A DNA stretch of 64,000 nucleotides from Chloroflexota bacterium (lineage in GTDB: Bacteria; Chloroflexota; Limnocylindria; Limnocylindrales; CSP1-4): positions 1 to 64,000 of the forward strand of contig JADMIG010000010.1 in NCBI GenBank assembly GCA_015478725.1, given 5' to 3'. Below, one piece after another: positions 7,793 to 15,780 of this stretch (positions are counted from its first letter, which is position 1; each line of letters starts with the position of its first letter). The position numbers and the translations under genes are program-made. The notes under the pieces were generated by a model. The model worked only from the letters and a program-made list of their open reading frames with translations, searched no databases and was not told where the DNA came from.

Positions 7793-8853
7793 ATCGCACC
7801 ATCGAAGAGCCGGACGCGTCGTCCCCGACGAACGGGCCTCAGGCACCGGTCAACGGGGCCGAGTCGACTGGACGTTCGGTCTGGCGACGACTGATGGGAT
7901 CCAATACTGCCTGGATCTTCGTCGTCCTCCTCGTTCTCGTCGCCATCTTCAGCGCGATCAAGCCGGACAACTTCCCAACCGAGTTCAATATCCGGGCCAT
8001 CGCGACCAACGCCTCGGTGCTCCTGATCATCGCCGTCGGCGAGACGTTCGTCATCACCACCGCGGGCATCGACCTGTCGGTGGGGTACGTGCTGCTGTTC
8101 TCCGGCGTGACGGCGGCCCAGGCGATGGCAGCCTTCGGCGACCCGACGAACAAGGGCTGGGACGTCATCCTGCTCGGTCTCCTCGTCGCGCTCGCCTCGG
8201 GACTCGCCTGGGGCATCCTCAACGGCGTCCTGGTCGCGAAGGCGAAGGTCCCCGCACTCATCGTCACCCTGGGCACGCTCGGCATGGCCTGGGGGTTGGC
8301 GCAGATCATCAGCAGCGGTCAGGACATCCGATACATCCCCCAGCAGATGGCAAACACCATCGGAAGCGGCCGGTTCTTCGCTCTGCCGTGGCTCGTGATC
8401 GTCGCGGCGCTGGTGGGGATCGCCGGCACCATCCTGCTGAACATGACGAAGTTCGGCCGGCACACCATTGGCATCGGCTCGAACCAGGAGGCTGCCAGGC
8501 GGGCCGGCATCAACGTCGAGCGGCACCTGATCAAGGTCTACGCGCTGAGCGGGCTGCTGGCGGGGCTCGGAGGCTTCCTGTCGCTGGCCTACTTCACGAC
8601 GACGACGATCTCCGGCCACGCCAACGACAACCTGAACGCCATCGCCGCGGTCGTCATCGGCGGTACCAGCCTCTTCGGCGGGGTCGGCACCGTCATCGGC
8701 ACCGCCATCGGCGTCTTCATCCCCGCGGTTCTTCAGAGCGGGTTCATCATCATCGGCACCCAGTCGTTCTGGCAGAACGTGGCCGTCGGCGCGGTCCTCA
8801 TCGGGGCCGTGTTCGTCGACCAGCTGCGTCGCCGTTCGCGCGAACGGCCGTAG
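7789..8853 (+). CDS. Sugar ABC transporter permease (RbsC/FrcC family)
   Basis: This 354-residue integral membrane protein forms the translocation pore of a ribose/fructose-type importer. Its roughly 40-residue N-terminal tail is polar, followed by multiple hydrophobic helices. Family features include ITTAGIDLSVGYVL, the GILNGVLVAKAKVPALIVTLGTLG region and the late loop AIAAVVIGGTSLFGGVGTV. The GTG start overlaps the ATPase stop (GTGA). The sugar is inferred to be the one metabolised by the neighbouring kinases and aldolases. Confidence 0.92.
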   Translation: MNRTIEEPDASSPTNGPQAPVNGAESTGRSVWRRLMGSNTAWIFVVLLVLVAIFSAIKPDNFPTEFNIRAIATNASVLLIIAVGETFVITTAGIDLSVGYVLLFSGVTAAQAMAAFGDPTNKGWDVILLGLLVALASGLAWGILNGVLVAKAKVPALIVTLGTLGMAWGLAQIISSGQDIRYIPQQMANTIGSGRFFALPWLVIVAALVGIAGTILLNMTKFGRHTIGIGSNQEAARRAGINVERHLIKVYALSGLLAGLGGFLSLAYFTTTTISGHANDNLNAIAAVVIGGTSLFGGVGTVIGTAIGVFIPAVLQSGFIIIGTQSFWQNVAVGAVLIGAVFVDQLRRRSRERP

Positions 8854-8915
8854 CACCAACCCACGTGCGCAAATAGCGCAGCAGTCCTTCGGGAACAGGC
8901 AGAGGAGGAGAAGTC

Positions 8916-9908
8916 ATGCGTGCACCAGTAGCCGTAACGGCGGTCGCGGTCCTTGCTCTGGTGGCGAGCGCCTGCTCGTCGTCCGCAAGCAGCACGCCGA
9001 GCGCGGCGAGCAGCAGCACCCCGGCCGCAGGCAAGGCCTACAAGCTAACCCTGATCCAGGGCGTCAAGGGCGATCCGTTCTACGTGACCATGGGCTGCGG
9101 CGCCCAGGCTGAGGCGACCAAGGAAGGCGCCACGCTGACGATCACCGGTGGCGACAAGTGGGACGCCGCCGTCCAGACGGTGATCGTCGACTCGGTGACC
9201 GCGAGCAAGCCGGACGGCGTCATGATCGCGCCGAACGACGCCAAGGCCATGTTCGCCCCGCTCAAGGCCATGAACGACGCCGGCATCAAGGTGACCCTCG
9301 TCGACACCGGCCTCGAGGATCTCTCGTTCGCCCAGTCGTTCATCACTTCGAACAACCTGCAGGGTGGTCAGCTGGCCGCCAAGGCGCTCGCCAAGCTCAT
9401 CGGCGACAAGGGCACCGTCCTGGTCGTCAACACCAATCCGGGCGTCACGACGGTCGACGCCCGCGTCAAGGGCTTCTACGACGAGCTGAAGAACCATCCG
9501 AACATCACGGCGCTCCCGGTCCAGTACGACCTGGACGACCCGACTGTGGCCACCACTATCACGACGTCCACCCTCGCTGCTCACCCCGACCTGGTCGGCA
9601 TCTTCGCGACAAACGTGCAGACTGCCGAGGGCGTGGCCACAGGCCTGAAGCAGGCCGGCAACACCAGCGTCCAGGTGATCGCCTTTGACGCCGGACCCAA
9701 GCAGATCGCAGACCTCAAGAGCGGCATCGTGCAGGGTCTCATCGCCCAGGACCCGTACACCATCGGCGTGGACGGCGTTCAGCAGACGATCCTGGCGCTC
9801 AACGGCCAGCCGACGACGAAGTCTATCCAGACGGACCTCGCCGTCATCACCAAGGACAACATGAACGACCCGAGCGTCCAGAAGTTCTTCTACAAGAGCT
9901 CCTGCTGA
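8916..9908 (+). CDS. Sugar ABC transporter substrate-binding lipoprotein (RbsB/FrcB-like)
   Basis: This 330-residue extracytoplasmic protein captures the sugar for the permease. The signal peptide ends in the lipobox LVASAC, so Cys20 is probably lipidated, then a Ser/Ala-rich tether. The body is a periplasmic-binding-protein (type 4) fold: DKWDAAVQTVIVDSV, DGVMIAPNDAKAM, TLVDTGL and VIAFDAGPKQ mark the alternating beta strands and hinge. AGGAGGAG (about 8903-8910) is a strong ribosome site. It is the last gene of the importer operon and is followed by a strong hairpin. Confidence 0.92.
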   Translation: MRAPVAVTAVAVLALVASACSSSASSTPSAASSSTPAAGKAYKLTLIQGVKGDPFYVTMGCGAQAEATKEGATLTITGGDKWDAAVQTVIVDSVTASKPDGVMIAPNDAKAMFAPLKAMNDAGIKVTLVDTGLEDLSFAQSFITSNNLQGGQLAAKALAKLIGDKGTVLVVNTNPGVTTVDARVKGFYDELKNHPNITALPVQYDLDDPTVATTITTSTLAAHPDLVGIFATNVQTAEGVATGLKQAGNTSVQVIAFDAGPKQIADLKSGIVQGLIAQDPYTIGVDGVQQTILALNGQPTTKSIQTDLAVITKDNMNDPSVQKFFYKSSC

Positions 9909-9917
9909 CCGACCGGA

Positions 9918-9949
9918 GCCGGCGTGGCCCGGACCCGGGCCACGCCGGC
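9918..9949 (+). terminator. Strong hairpin after the sugar importer operon
   Basis: A perfect 14-bp stem (9918-9931 with 9936-9949) closes a GACC loop ten bases after the stop codon. No U-tract follows, so it may act as a stabilising 3' end rather than a classical intrinsic terminator. It separates the importer operon from the repressor gene. Confidence 0.6.
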
Positions 9950-10050
9950 ATTGCGCCCCGGTAGTCGCCGCCCATGCTGGCTGCTCGGTGGGCGAGTGGT
10001 CATACGAGCCTGGGAATGGTGCGGGTCACGTGCAGGATCGATTTCACGGA

Positions 10051-10064
10051 TGGTAACGTTGTCA
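10051..10064 (+). promoter_or_regulatory. Putative LacI-family operator C (autoregulatory)
   Basis: TGGTAACGTTGTCA lies immediately before the favoured start codon (10068) of the LacI-type regulator. Its right half is the CGTTGTCA shared by sites A, B and F. Binding here would repress the regulator's own operon, which also encodes the RuBisCO-like protein and a kinase. Confidence 0.6.
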
Positions 10065-10067
10065 GAG

Positions 10068-11156
10068 ATGTCAGGATCAACATCGGCACGGCCCATCGAG
10101 CCTGCGAATGCGCGGCGATGGAGTGCGCGCCATCCGACCATTGGTGACGTGGCGCGACTCGCACGCGTATCTGCCATCACCGCGTCCCGGGTGGTCAACG
10201 GAAGCGTGCATGTCCGGCCGGAGACCCGCTCGCGCGTGGTAGCCGCGATCGAGGAGCTCCACTACCGCCCGAACGAGCTTGCCCGAAACCTGAAGACGCG
10301 ACGATCCCACGCAGTGGGTCTCTTGATTGACGTTTCCAACCCGTTCTATGCGGCTTGCGCCACCGGCGCGGAGAGTGTTCTTCGGGAACGGGGCTACGCC
10401 TTGATCCTTGCGTCTTCGCGGCCGAGCGCAGCCGAGGAGGAAGCGACGGTCGAACTATTGGGCAGCTACCAGGCCGACGGCCTCTTGATCGTCCCGACAG
10501 TAGGGTCGTATGAGTTCCTGGCTCGGCTACCGTCCGGTCAGCCTATCGTCGCTCTTGACCGTCCGTTCGATAGATTCGCTACCGATGTCGTTCTCGTCAA
10601 GAACTACGAGGGGGCACGCACAGCAGTAACGCATCTCCTCGGGCATGGCCGCGAGACGATCGCATTTGTCGGGGCAGACGAGACGGCATACACGACTCGG
10701 CTCCGCCTCGACGGGTACACCGATGCTGTCCGTGCTGCCGGCGTCCCGGACCTCATTCGGCTTGGTGCGATGGACGTCGCCGCGGCAGCATCAATCGCCC
10801 GAGAGCTCATTCACGGTGCGGATCGGCCGTCTGGGTTCTTCGCGATGAACAACCTGATCACGGTCGGGGTCCTTGAGGCGATAGCCGAGGCGGGTCTCCG
10901 GGTTCCGGACGACATCGCCGTGGTCGGCTTCGACGACGTCGTTCTGGCCGACGTTCTCCATCCGCGTCTGACAGTCGTCCGCCAGCCAGCCATGGAGATG
11001 GGGCGGCGCGCTGCCGAGCTCCTTCTGTCGCGGCTCTCCGGACACGAGCCAAGCCAACCCCAGACGATTCTCCTCGACGCGGAGCTCCTGATACGAGAGT
11101 CGTGCGGCTGCACCTCCGACCAGCAAGGCGGCGACACAACGAGAGGTGCGATATGA
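10068..11156 (+). CDS. LacI-family transcriptional regulator
   Basis: This 362-residue repressor is predicted to bind the TGNTANCG-type sites near its own and neighbouring genes. Its helix-turn-helix (TIGDVARLARVSAITASRVV) is followed by the hinge YRPNELARNLKTRR, whose leucine normally intercalates at the central CG of the operator. The effector-binding core has NPFYAACATGAESVLRERGY, FAMNNLITVGVLEA and VVGFDD. Two in-frame ATGs precede the domain (10050 and 10068); 10068 is favoured because 10050 would place operator C inside the gene. The stop overlaps the RuBisCO-like gene by 4 nt, so repressor and enzyme are coupled. Confidence 0.9.
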   Translation: MSGSTSARPIEPANARRWSARHPTIGDVARLARVSAITASRVVNGSVHVRPETRSRVVAAIEELHYRPNELARNLKTRRSHAVGLLIDVSNPFYAACATGAESVLRERGYALILASSRPSAAEEEATVELLGSYQADGLLIVPTVGSYEFLARLPSGQPIVALDRPFDRFATDVVLVKNYEGARTAVTHLLGHGRETIAFVGADETAYTTRLRLDGYTDAVRAAGVPDLIRLGAMDVAAAASIARELIHGADRPSGFFAMNNLITVGVLEAIAEAGLRVPDDIAVVGFDDVVLADVLHPRLTVVRQPAMEMGRRAAELLLSRLSGHEPSQPQTILLDAELLIRESCGCTSDQQGGDTTRGAI

Positions 11157-12586
11157 GAGCCAACGTGGCCACGGATCGGACGCTGGACATCCTGTGGATG
11201 GATCTCGACGAACGAGAGGCGGAACTTCGCCGGCTGGTCAAGGACGTTCTCGAGGAGAATCCTCCGCCGAGCAACCCGGACGCGGTCGTGGCCACCTACT
11301 TCCTCGCCCTTCGCTCGAAATCGCTCAAGCAGGCGGCAGAGGAGATCGCGTACCACGCGACAAGCGGGATCCACAACCCGCCTGCCGGCACCCTCCTGCA
11401 AGCATGCACGGGCTGGGCGGTCGGCACGATCCCGTTCGATTCCACCGGTCGGATCGGCCTACTGCACATGGCCTTTCCGGTCAAGATGCTCCTCCAGGCG
11501 GACGGTCATGTAACGAGCACCGACCTGCTTCACACGGTCGCGGCCGCGGTCATCTTTGACGTCTACGAGAACCAGGACGCTCGTCTCGTCGCTTTGACGA
11601 TCCCATCCGAGGTCCTGCGGACCTTCCCCGGCCCAGCTCACGGGGTGGCAGGTTTCCGATCCCTTGTCAGCCTTCCCGCAGGCGCGCCTGCGTTCGGGAC
11701 CATCCTCAAGCCGACGGCCGGGCTGACACCTGAGGATGTTGGCGCACTGGTCTCGCAGATAGCGGCGTCGTCGTTGTTGTCCTTCGTCAAGGAAGACGAG
11801 GACCTCTACCCGAACCTCCCGTACGCGCCGCTCCGACAAAGGACCCGGCGAGCAATGGAGGCGATCGAATCTGTCAGGTCCGAGCGGCCAGAATCCCTCC
11901 TGTTTGCACCGCATATCACAGGGTCGCCGGGGGAGCTGCTCGCGAACGTCGATGGCGCGCTCGAGGAAGGGGCTCGAGCCGTGATGTTCAGCGAAAGCTG
12001 GGCGCTGGGGGGCGTTCGACTCACTCGAGAACACACCCGACATCTGATTCGACCCCCTGCGATCTACGGACACAACGCAGGGATCGGCGTGCGCACGCGG
12101 GGGATCTGGCGCGAGGTCATCGACCTCCTTGCGCGACTCGACGGCATCGATTTCCGGCAGACGGCTCCGCTTTGCGCGGGTCCGCCATTCCTGCGTCCAT
12201 ATGGAGACGAATGGCGCGCGTCAGAATGGATTCTGGCGGCTCCACTCGCGGGGATACGGCCGACGGTCGTCGTCCGTGCCGGCGGGCTCGATCAAGGCAA
12301 CATCGGTCCGAACCTGCGGGACGTTGAGGACCGCGGGATCGTCGACAACGTGCTGTTCCTCGCGGGCTCAGCCATCAACTCGATCAAGGACCGCACCGGA
12401 CACCCGAGCCCAAGCTTGGGCGCCGAAGCGATGGTCGAGGCGATCGAGGTGCATCGATCAGGTGTGCTCCGGGACGTGTCTATCGATGATCACCCACGCG
12501 CGCTGCTCGGGGTCGCGCGCGGGCGTGGGGGCGGGCTGAGGGCGCTCGCTCAGGCCCTTCCGCAGCGCTACCCCGCCCTGCGCTGA
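11153..12586 (+). CDS. RuBisCO-like protein (form IV-type large-subunit homologue)
   Basis: This 477-residue protein has the RuBisCO large-subunit fold but not a full carboxylase active site. GTILKPTAG keeps the lysine equivalent to spinach Lys175 (Lys186 here) but has Thr for Lys177. FVKEDED keeps the carbamylatable lysine and two acidic metal ligands (Lys213, Asp215, Glu216). The asparagine of the GN motif near RuBisCO residue 123 is absent, and the C-terminal phosphate loop is RAGGLDQGNIGPN/LAGSA instead of SGGIH/GGG. Known relatives act as enolases, isomerases, or decarboxylases/transcarboxylases on phosphorylated sugar acids. Being between a LacI regulator and a PfkB kinase suggests sugar or sugar-acid catabolism; the reaction is unknown. 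ATG at 11153 has GAGAGG upstream and overlaps the regulator stop. Confidence 0.9.
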   Translation: MRANVATDRTLDILWMDLDEREAELRRLVKDVLEENPPPSNPDAVVATYFLALRSKSLKQAAEEIAYHATSGIHNPPAGTLLQACTGWAVGTIPFDSTGRIGLLHMAFPVKMLLQADGHVTSTDLLHTVAAAVIFDVYENQDARLVALTIPSEVLRTFPGPAHGVAGFRSLVSLPAGAPAFGTILKPTAGLTPEDVGALVSQIAASSLLSFVKEDEDLYPNLPYAPLRQRTRRAMEAIESVRSERPESLLFAPHITGSPGELLANVDGALEEGARAVMFSESWALGGVRLTREHTRHLIRPPAIYGHNAGIGVRTRGIWREVIDLLARLDGIDFRQTAPLCAGPPFLRPYGDEWRASEWILAAPLAGIRPTVVVRAGGLDQGNIGPNLRDVEDRGIVDNVLFLAGSAINSIKDRTGHPSPSLGAEAMVEAIEVHRSGVLRDVSIDDHPRALLGVARGRGGGLRALAQALPQRYPALR

Positions 12587-12589
12587 CGG

Positions 12590-13558
12590 ATGACCAGGCG
12601 CTCGATCGACGTCCTCGGGCTTGGCGTCGTCGCGGTCGACGAGGTCCTGTACGTCGATGAGTACCCGGCCGCCGACCGAAAGGCGCCGGTTCGCGAGTGG
12701 ATCCGTCGCTGCGGAGGGTTGACGGCGATCGCCCTCCAGGCGGCAGCTCAAATGGGCTCGCGGGTTGCGTACGCGGGTTGCCTCGGTACAGACCGGCTGT
12801 CACGAGATGCGATACGCCTGCTCCGTCAGGCAGGCGTCGGGACGGTACACCTCGTCATACGCCCAGAAGCCGGCCCGTATCACTCTGTCGTCCTGGTCGA
12901 TCGAGCACGGAGTACGCGAAACATCTTCTTCGACTCGCGGGCGCCGGGCGGCGCCTATCCCACATCCCCTTCGGACGAGGTCATCAGATCCGCTCGGGTA
13001 CTGCTCGTGGATGGTCACGGCCTGGAGGGAATGGTCCGGGCTGCATCAATCGCGCGCGACGATGGCGTCGCAGTCATCGGCGACCTGGAGAATCCTGAAG
13101 CACGCGGTGAAGCCGAGGCGCTCCTGCCGCTCGTCGACCATCTGGTCCTCTCCCTCGCGGTCGGCCAGCGTCTGACCGGAGAGACCGACCCTAACGTCGT
13201 CGCGCATGCCTTGTGGAGAGAGGGCCGTCACGCGGTCGTGCTTACGGACGGGGCGAACGGTACGTGGTTCATCTCGAGCGAACGTCAGGATCACCTGTCC
13301 CACCAGCCCGCATTTCCTGTCGACGCGGTCGACACAACGGGATGCGGAGACGTCTTTCACGGCGTATATGCACACGGCATCGCTCACGGATGGGGGATCG
13401 AAGACGCCATCCGCGCGGCGAGTGCGGCGGGTGCTGCCATGGCCGCTCGGAGCGGGACCGCTCACGTGCCGCCGAACCGCGAAATCGTAGAGCGAATGCT
13501 CTCCGCCCAGAACCTTGATGGTCGACGCGCAGTGAAGGTCGACGTGCAGCGTGGGTAG
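12590..13558 (+). CDS. PfkB/ribokinase-family sugar kinase
   Basis: This 322-residue kinase follows the RuBisCO-like gene after three bases. DTTGCGDVFHG (Asp248-Gly258) is the PfkB signature 2, with catalytic base Asp254 and the anion hole. It lacks the AGGK/NEPGP features of the first PfkB protein and is closer to ribokinase or KDG-kinase types; the GG of signature 1 appears as RRCGGLTAIALQAAAQMG. Coupling to the RuBisCO-like gene suggests it makes that enzyme's phosphorylated substrate. The specific sugar is unknown. Confidence 0.87.
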   Translation: MTRRSIDVLGLGVVAVDEVLYVDEYPAADRKAPVREWIRRCGGLTAIALQAAAQMGSRVAYAGCLGTDRLSRDAIRLLRQAGVGTVHLVIRPEAGPYHSVVLVDRARSTRNIFFDSRAPGGAYPTSPSDEVIRSARVLLVDGHGLEGMVRAASIARDDGVAVIGDLENPEARGEAEALLPLVDHLVLSLAVGQRLTGETDPNVVAHALWREGRHAVVLTDGANGTWFISSERQDHLSHQPAFPVDAVDTTGCGDVFHGVYAHGIAHGWGIEDAIRAASAAGAAMAARSGTAHVPPNREIVERMLSAQNLDGRRAVKVDVQRG

Positions 13559-13607
13559 AGGGAATCGCCCGACATGATGGCGTTCGGCCATCGGTCTTCG
13601 TTTGCGA

Positions 13608-13621
13608 TGCTAACGGTGATA
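13608..13621 (+). promoter_or_regulatory. Putative LacI-family operator E (variant)
   Basis: TGCTAACGGTGATA lies in the 140-nt gap upstream of the phosphofructokinase-like gene. The 13-mer CGATGCTAACGGT at 13605-13617 is identical to 5795-5807 over site D. This suggests the last gene of the block is controlled with the LacD-like gene. I could not assign -35 and -10 boxes here. Confidence 0.5.
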
Positions 13622-13698
13622 GCCCGGCCGGTCGCTCACGAGCGGGCTGAAGCACGAGAGCTCAGACAGCCGAGATTCACCGCGCTTCAGGCGAGGGA

Positions 13699-14661
13699 GT
13701 GGTGAAAACGAAGATGCGCGTAGGCGTCCTGACAAGTGGTGGCGATGCACCGGGGATGAACGCGGTCGTCTACGGTGCGTACGAAGCGGCCGTCCGAAGA
13801 TCGATCGCGATCATTGGAATCAATCTTGGCTTTGCTGGGTTGGTCGCAGGCAAGTACGTGGACCTGGGTGAGATTGGATTGGGTCTCGAGGTCATCGCTC
13901 GGGGCGGAACCCTTCTCGGCACGAGCCGGAGTCTCGACCTCCGCTCCGATGACGCGGCCGAAAGGTGCGTCGATGCGCTTGCCACTCTCGGGCTAGGAGG
14001 GCTCATCGTCATCGGAGGTACCGGGAGCTCGCGAGGAGTCGAGCGCCTGAGAGCCCGGACCGCGATCCCTATTGTGTTTGTGCCGGCGACGATCGACAAC
14101 GATGTGGAAGGCTCCGACGAAACGATCGGGTTTGATAGCGCAGTGAACTACGGCGTCGCAGCTATCGACGATCTACGGGTGACGGCCGAGGCGCTTCCGC
14201 ACCGTGCCTTCCTCGTCGAAGTCCTCGGCGCAGATATCGGGCGGCTTGCGGAAGCAATTCATGAGGCGGCCCCCGTCGACGCAGTCATGACGCCGGAGCA
14301 CCCGCTCGATCTGGACGCGGTCGCCAGCGCGATGCGCGACGCGATGGACCGACACTACGCGATCGCGCTCATGACCGAGGGGTGTGGCGAAGCTGGCGAG
14401 ATGGCACGCCGACTTGGCGAACTCATGGGTGCGCGCGTCCGCCCCTCGGTGCTCGGGCACAGCCAGCGCGGGTCACGGCCGTCGGCGCGAGACCGGCACC
14501 TTGGGTTGATGTGTGGCCGTGCGGCTATCGACATGCTCGCAACCGGAGCGGGCGGCGCCGTTCTCGTCTCCAAAGGAGTGCCATTGGTCCAGACCGTGGC
14601 ACGGCGACCACGAGACCCGCGGGGGACACGGCCCAACCGGGTGAGCCAGAGTCTCGACTGA
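13699..14661 (+). CDS. Atypical 6-phosphofructokinase (PfkA) family protein
   Basis: This 320-residue PfkA-fold kinase has GGDAPGMNA near the N-terminus and PATIDNDVEGSDETIGFDSA around the catalytic aspartate. VLGHSQRG keeps the histidine and arginine that bind fructose 6-phosphate in E. coli PfkA. It departs from the family elsewhere: the nucleotide loop is GGTGSSRG, not GGDGS, so a Mg-binding Asp is Thr; and VEVMGR is VEVLGA, losing an arginine. Donor (ATP or PPi) and substrate are therefore uncertain. Starts at GTG 13699, GTG 13702 or ATG 13714 are possible; GAGGG at 13693-13697 favours 13702. It is the last gene before the right repeat. Confidence 0.82.
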   Translation: MVKTKMRVGVLTSGGDAPGMNAVVYGAYEAAVRRSIAIIGINLGFAGLVAGKYVDLGEIGLGLEVIARGGTLLGTSRSLDLRSDDAAERCVDALATLGLGGLIVIGGTGSSRGVERLRARTAIPIVFVPATIDNDVEGSDETIGFDSAVNYGVAAIDDLRVTAEALPHRAFLVEVLGADIGRLAEAIHEAAPVDAVMTPEHPLDLDAVASAMRDAMDRHYAIALMTEGCGEAGEMARRLGELMGARVRPSVLGHSQRGSRPSARDRHLGLMCGRAAIDMLATGAGGAVLVSKGVPLVQTVARRPRDPRGTRPNRVSQSLD

Positions 14662-14968
14662 AGTCCGGGCGGTTTAGGTGGCGCCGGGACCGCAGCATCC
14701 ACGCACCCTTGCGTGAAACGCTGCGTGCACGCAGGCCGATTCGGGAAGCCGGTTGCACAACGTCCCTGGGTGCGAAAACGGGCAGACGCGCGATCGGCTG
14801 ACCACCTTCCGCCCGAACCGTCTCGTGCCCGACCGCCCGGGTCGCCCCATCCGTCACCTCCCCGGCCCCGACCGAGCCGGCCGTGACGAGGGCGGGAGCG
14901 ATCGGGCTAGACTGGCCGAAGGTCGGGTCGGTCGATCTCGATCGCGGCAGAGGAGCCAGCCAGCAGTG
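14662..14968. other. Gene-free stretch holding the right junction of the sugar block
   Basis: These 307 bases between the phosphofructokinase-like gene and the zincin gene contain no convincing gene. A local inverted element occurs near 14709-14745 (ACCCTTGCGTG...GCGTGCACGC). The main feature is the right copy of the 21-bp repeat at 14902-14922. Confidence 0.5.
14902..14922. repeat. Right copy of the 21-bp direct repeat, with promoter-like TAGACT
   Basis: It is identical to 47-67. TAGACT at 14908-14913 could be the -10 box of the downstream zincin gene (start near 14969), so the right copy may be the functional promoter and the left copy the piece cut off by insertion of the block. Confidence 0.5.
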
Positions 14969-15361
14969 ATGGTGGATCCGAACGGTTCGTCGAGGTTTGA
15001 CGCGATCGATGCGGCCGTCGAACGCGGGATCGATGAGGGTCTGGCGGACCTGCCGCCGGCGTTCGCGGAGCGTCTGGGCTCCGTGGCCATCGTCGTGGAG
15101 GACGAGCCGACGGTCTCCCAGCTGGCGAGCACCGGCGCCCAGGGCCTGTACGGGCTGTACCAGGGGGTGCCTCGGACCGCGTTCGCGGCGGACGGCGTCC
15201 CGATCCCGAGCAAGATCACCCTGTTCCGCGGGCCGCTGACGCGCTCCCACCCGGACCTGAACGACCTCCGCGCCGCGGTCATCGCGACCCTCCACCACGA
15301 GATCGCCCACCACTTCGGGATCTCCGACCGGCGGCTCGGTGAACTGCGGCGCGGCCGCTGA
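14969..15361 (+). CDS. Metallopeptidase family protein (minimal zincin, DUF1025-like)
   Basis: This 130-residue putative zinc peptidase carries HHEIAHHFGISDRRLGEL at its C-terminus. It matches HExxHxxGxxD: two histidines and the aspartate as metal ligands, the glutamate as catalytic base. The upstream segment VAIVVEDEPT, then GLYGLYQGVPRT and ITLFRGPLTR, matches the small Zincin_1 family of conserved bacterial proteins of 110-140 residues. The ATG at 14969 gives a family-sized protein; GTG at 14966 is equivalent. No signal peptide is seen. Its physiological substrate is not known. Confidence 0.85.
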   Translation: MVDPNGSSRFDAIDAAVERGIDEGLADLPPAFAERLGSVAIVVEDEPTVSQLASTGAQGLYGLYQGVPRTAFAADGVPIPSKITLFRGPLTRSHPDLNDLRAAVIATLHHEIAHHFGISDRRLGELRRGR

Positions 15362-15409
15362 GGTATCGTCGGGCCATCGCGTCCCGTAGGCCGACCCGAG
15401 GAGATCGCC

Positions 15410-15760
15410 GTGTCTGAGACCCAGCCGACATCGTGGCGTTCCATCGTCTACGGGACACCGGTCACCTCGAGCGACGGCGGGCCCGTGGGCACGGTCCTCG
15501 AGGTGCTCGGGTCCGATGCCGACGACATATTCCACGGCCTCCGCGTGGCGCTGGCCGGTGGACATCGGGACGTGATGGTCTCCGTCGACGATCTCGCGAC
15601 CCTGTCCGCGGACGTCGTGCGAACGAACCTCACGCGGTCCGAGCTCGAGGCACTCCCGTCGTATGACGATGAGGCGACGTACCACCTCGCCTCGGTCGGC
15701 TGGCTCCGCAAGCACATCGGCTGGCAGAGGGACTCGAAGAGCGACGAGGAGCCCGGCTGA
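15410..15760 (+). CDS. PRC-barrel-like domain protein, hypothetical
   Basis: This 116-residue soluble protein contains YGTPVTSSDGGPVGTVLEVLGSD, a start typical of PRC-barrel or DUF2171-type small beta-barrels, followed by an acidic, alpha-helical tail. A GTG start at 15410 follows GAGGAG (15398-15403) with good spacing. It lies 20 bases before the SnoaL-like gene, so the two are probably co-transcribed. No catalytic residues are evident and the role is unknown. Confidence 0.65.
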   Translation: MSETQPTSWRSIVYGTPVTSSDGGPVGTVLEVLGSDADDIFHGLRVALAGGHRDVMVSVDDLATLSADVVRTNLTRSELEALPSYDDEATYHLASVGWLRKHIGWQRDSKSDEEPG

Positions 15761-15780
15761 CCGGGCCTGAGAGGAGGCAC

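Noticed and set aside
11153-12586. Genuine CO2-fixing RuBisCO large subunit
   Set aside because: Several catalytic positions differ (Lys177 and Asn123 equivalents, phosphate loops), and no small subunit or phosphoribulokinase is near.
100-14768. 12-base match CAACGTCCCTGG near both ends of the sugar block, considered as part of the flanking repeat
   Set aside because: A 12-base match is expected by chance many times in 64 kb, and its spacing from the 21-bp repeat and side differ at the two ends.
14662-14968. tRNA gene as the island attachment site
   Set aside because: No cloverleaf or T-arm consensus could be found around either repeat copy.
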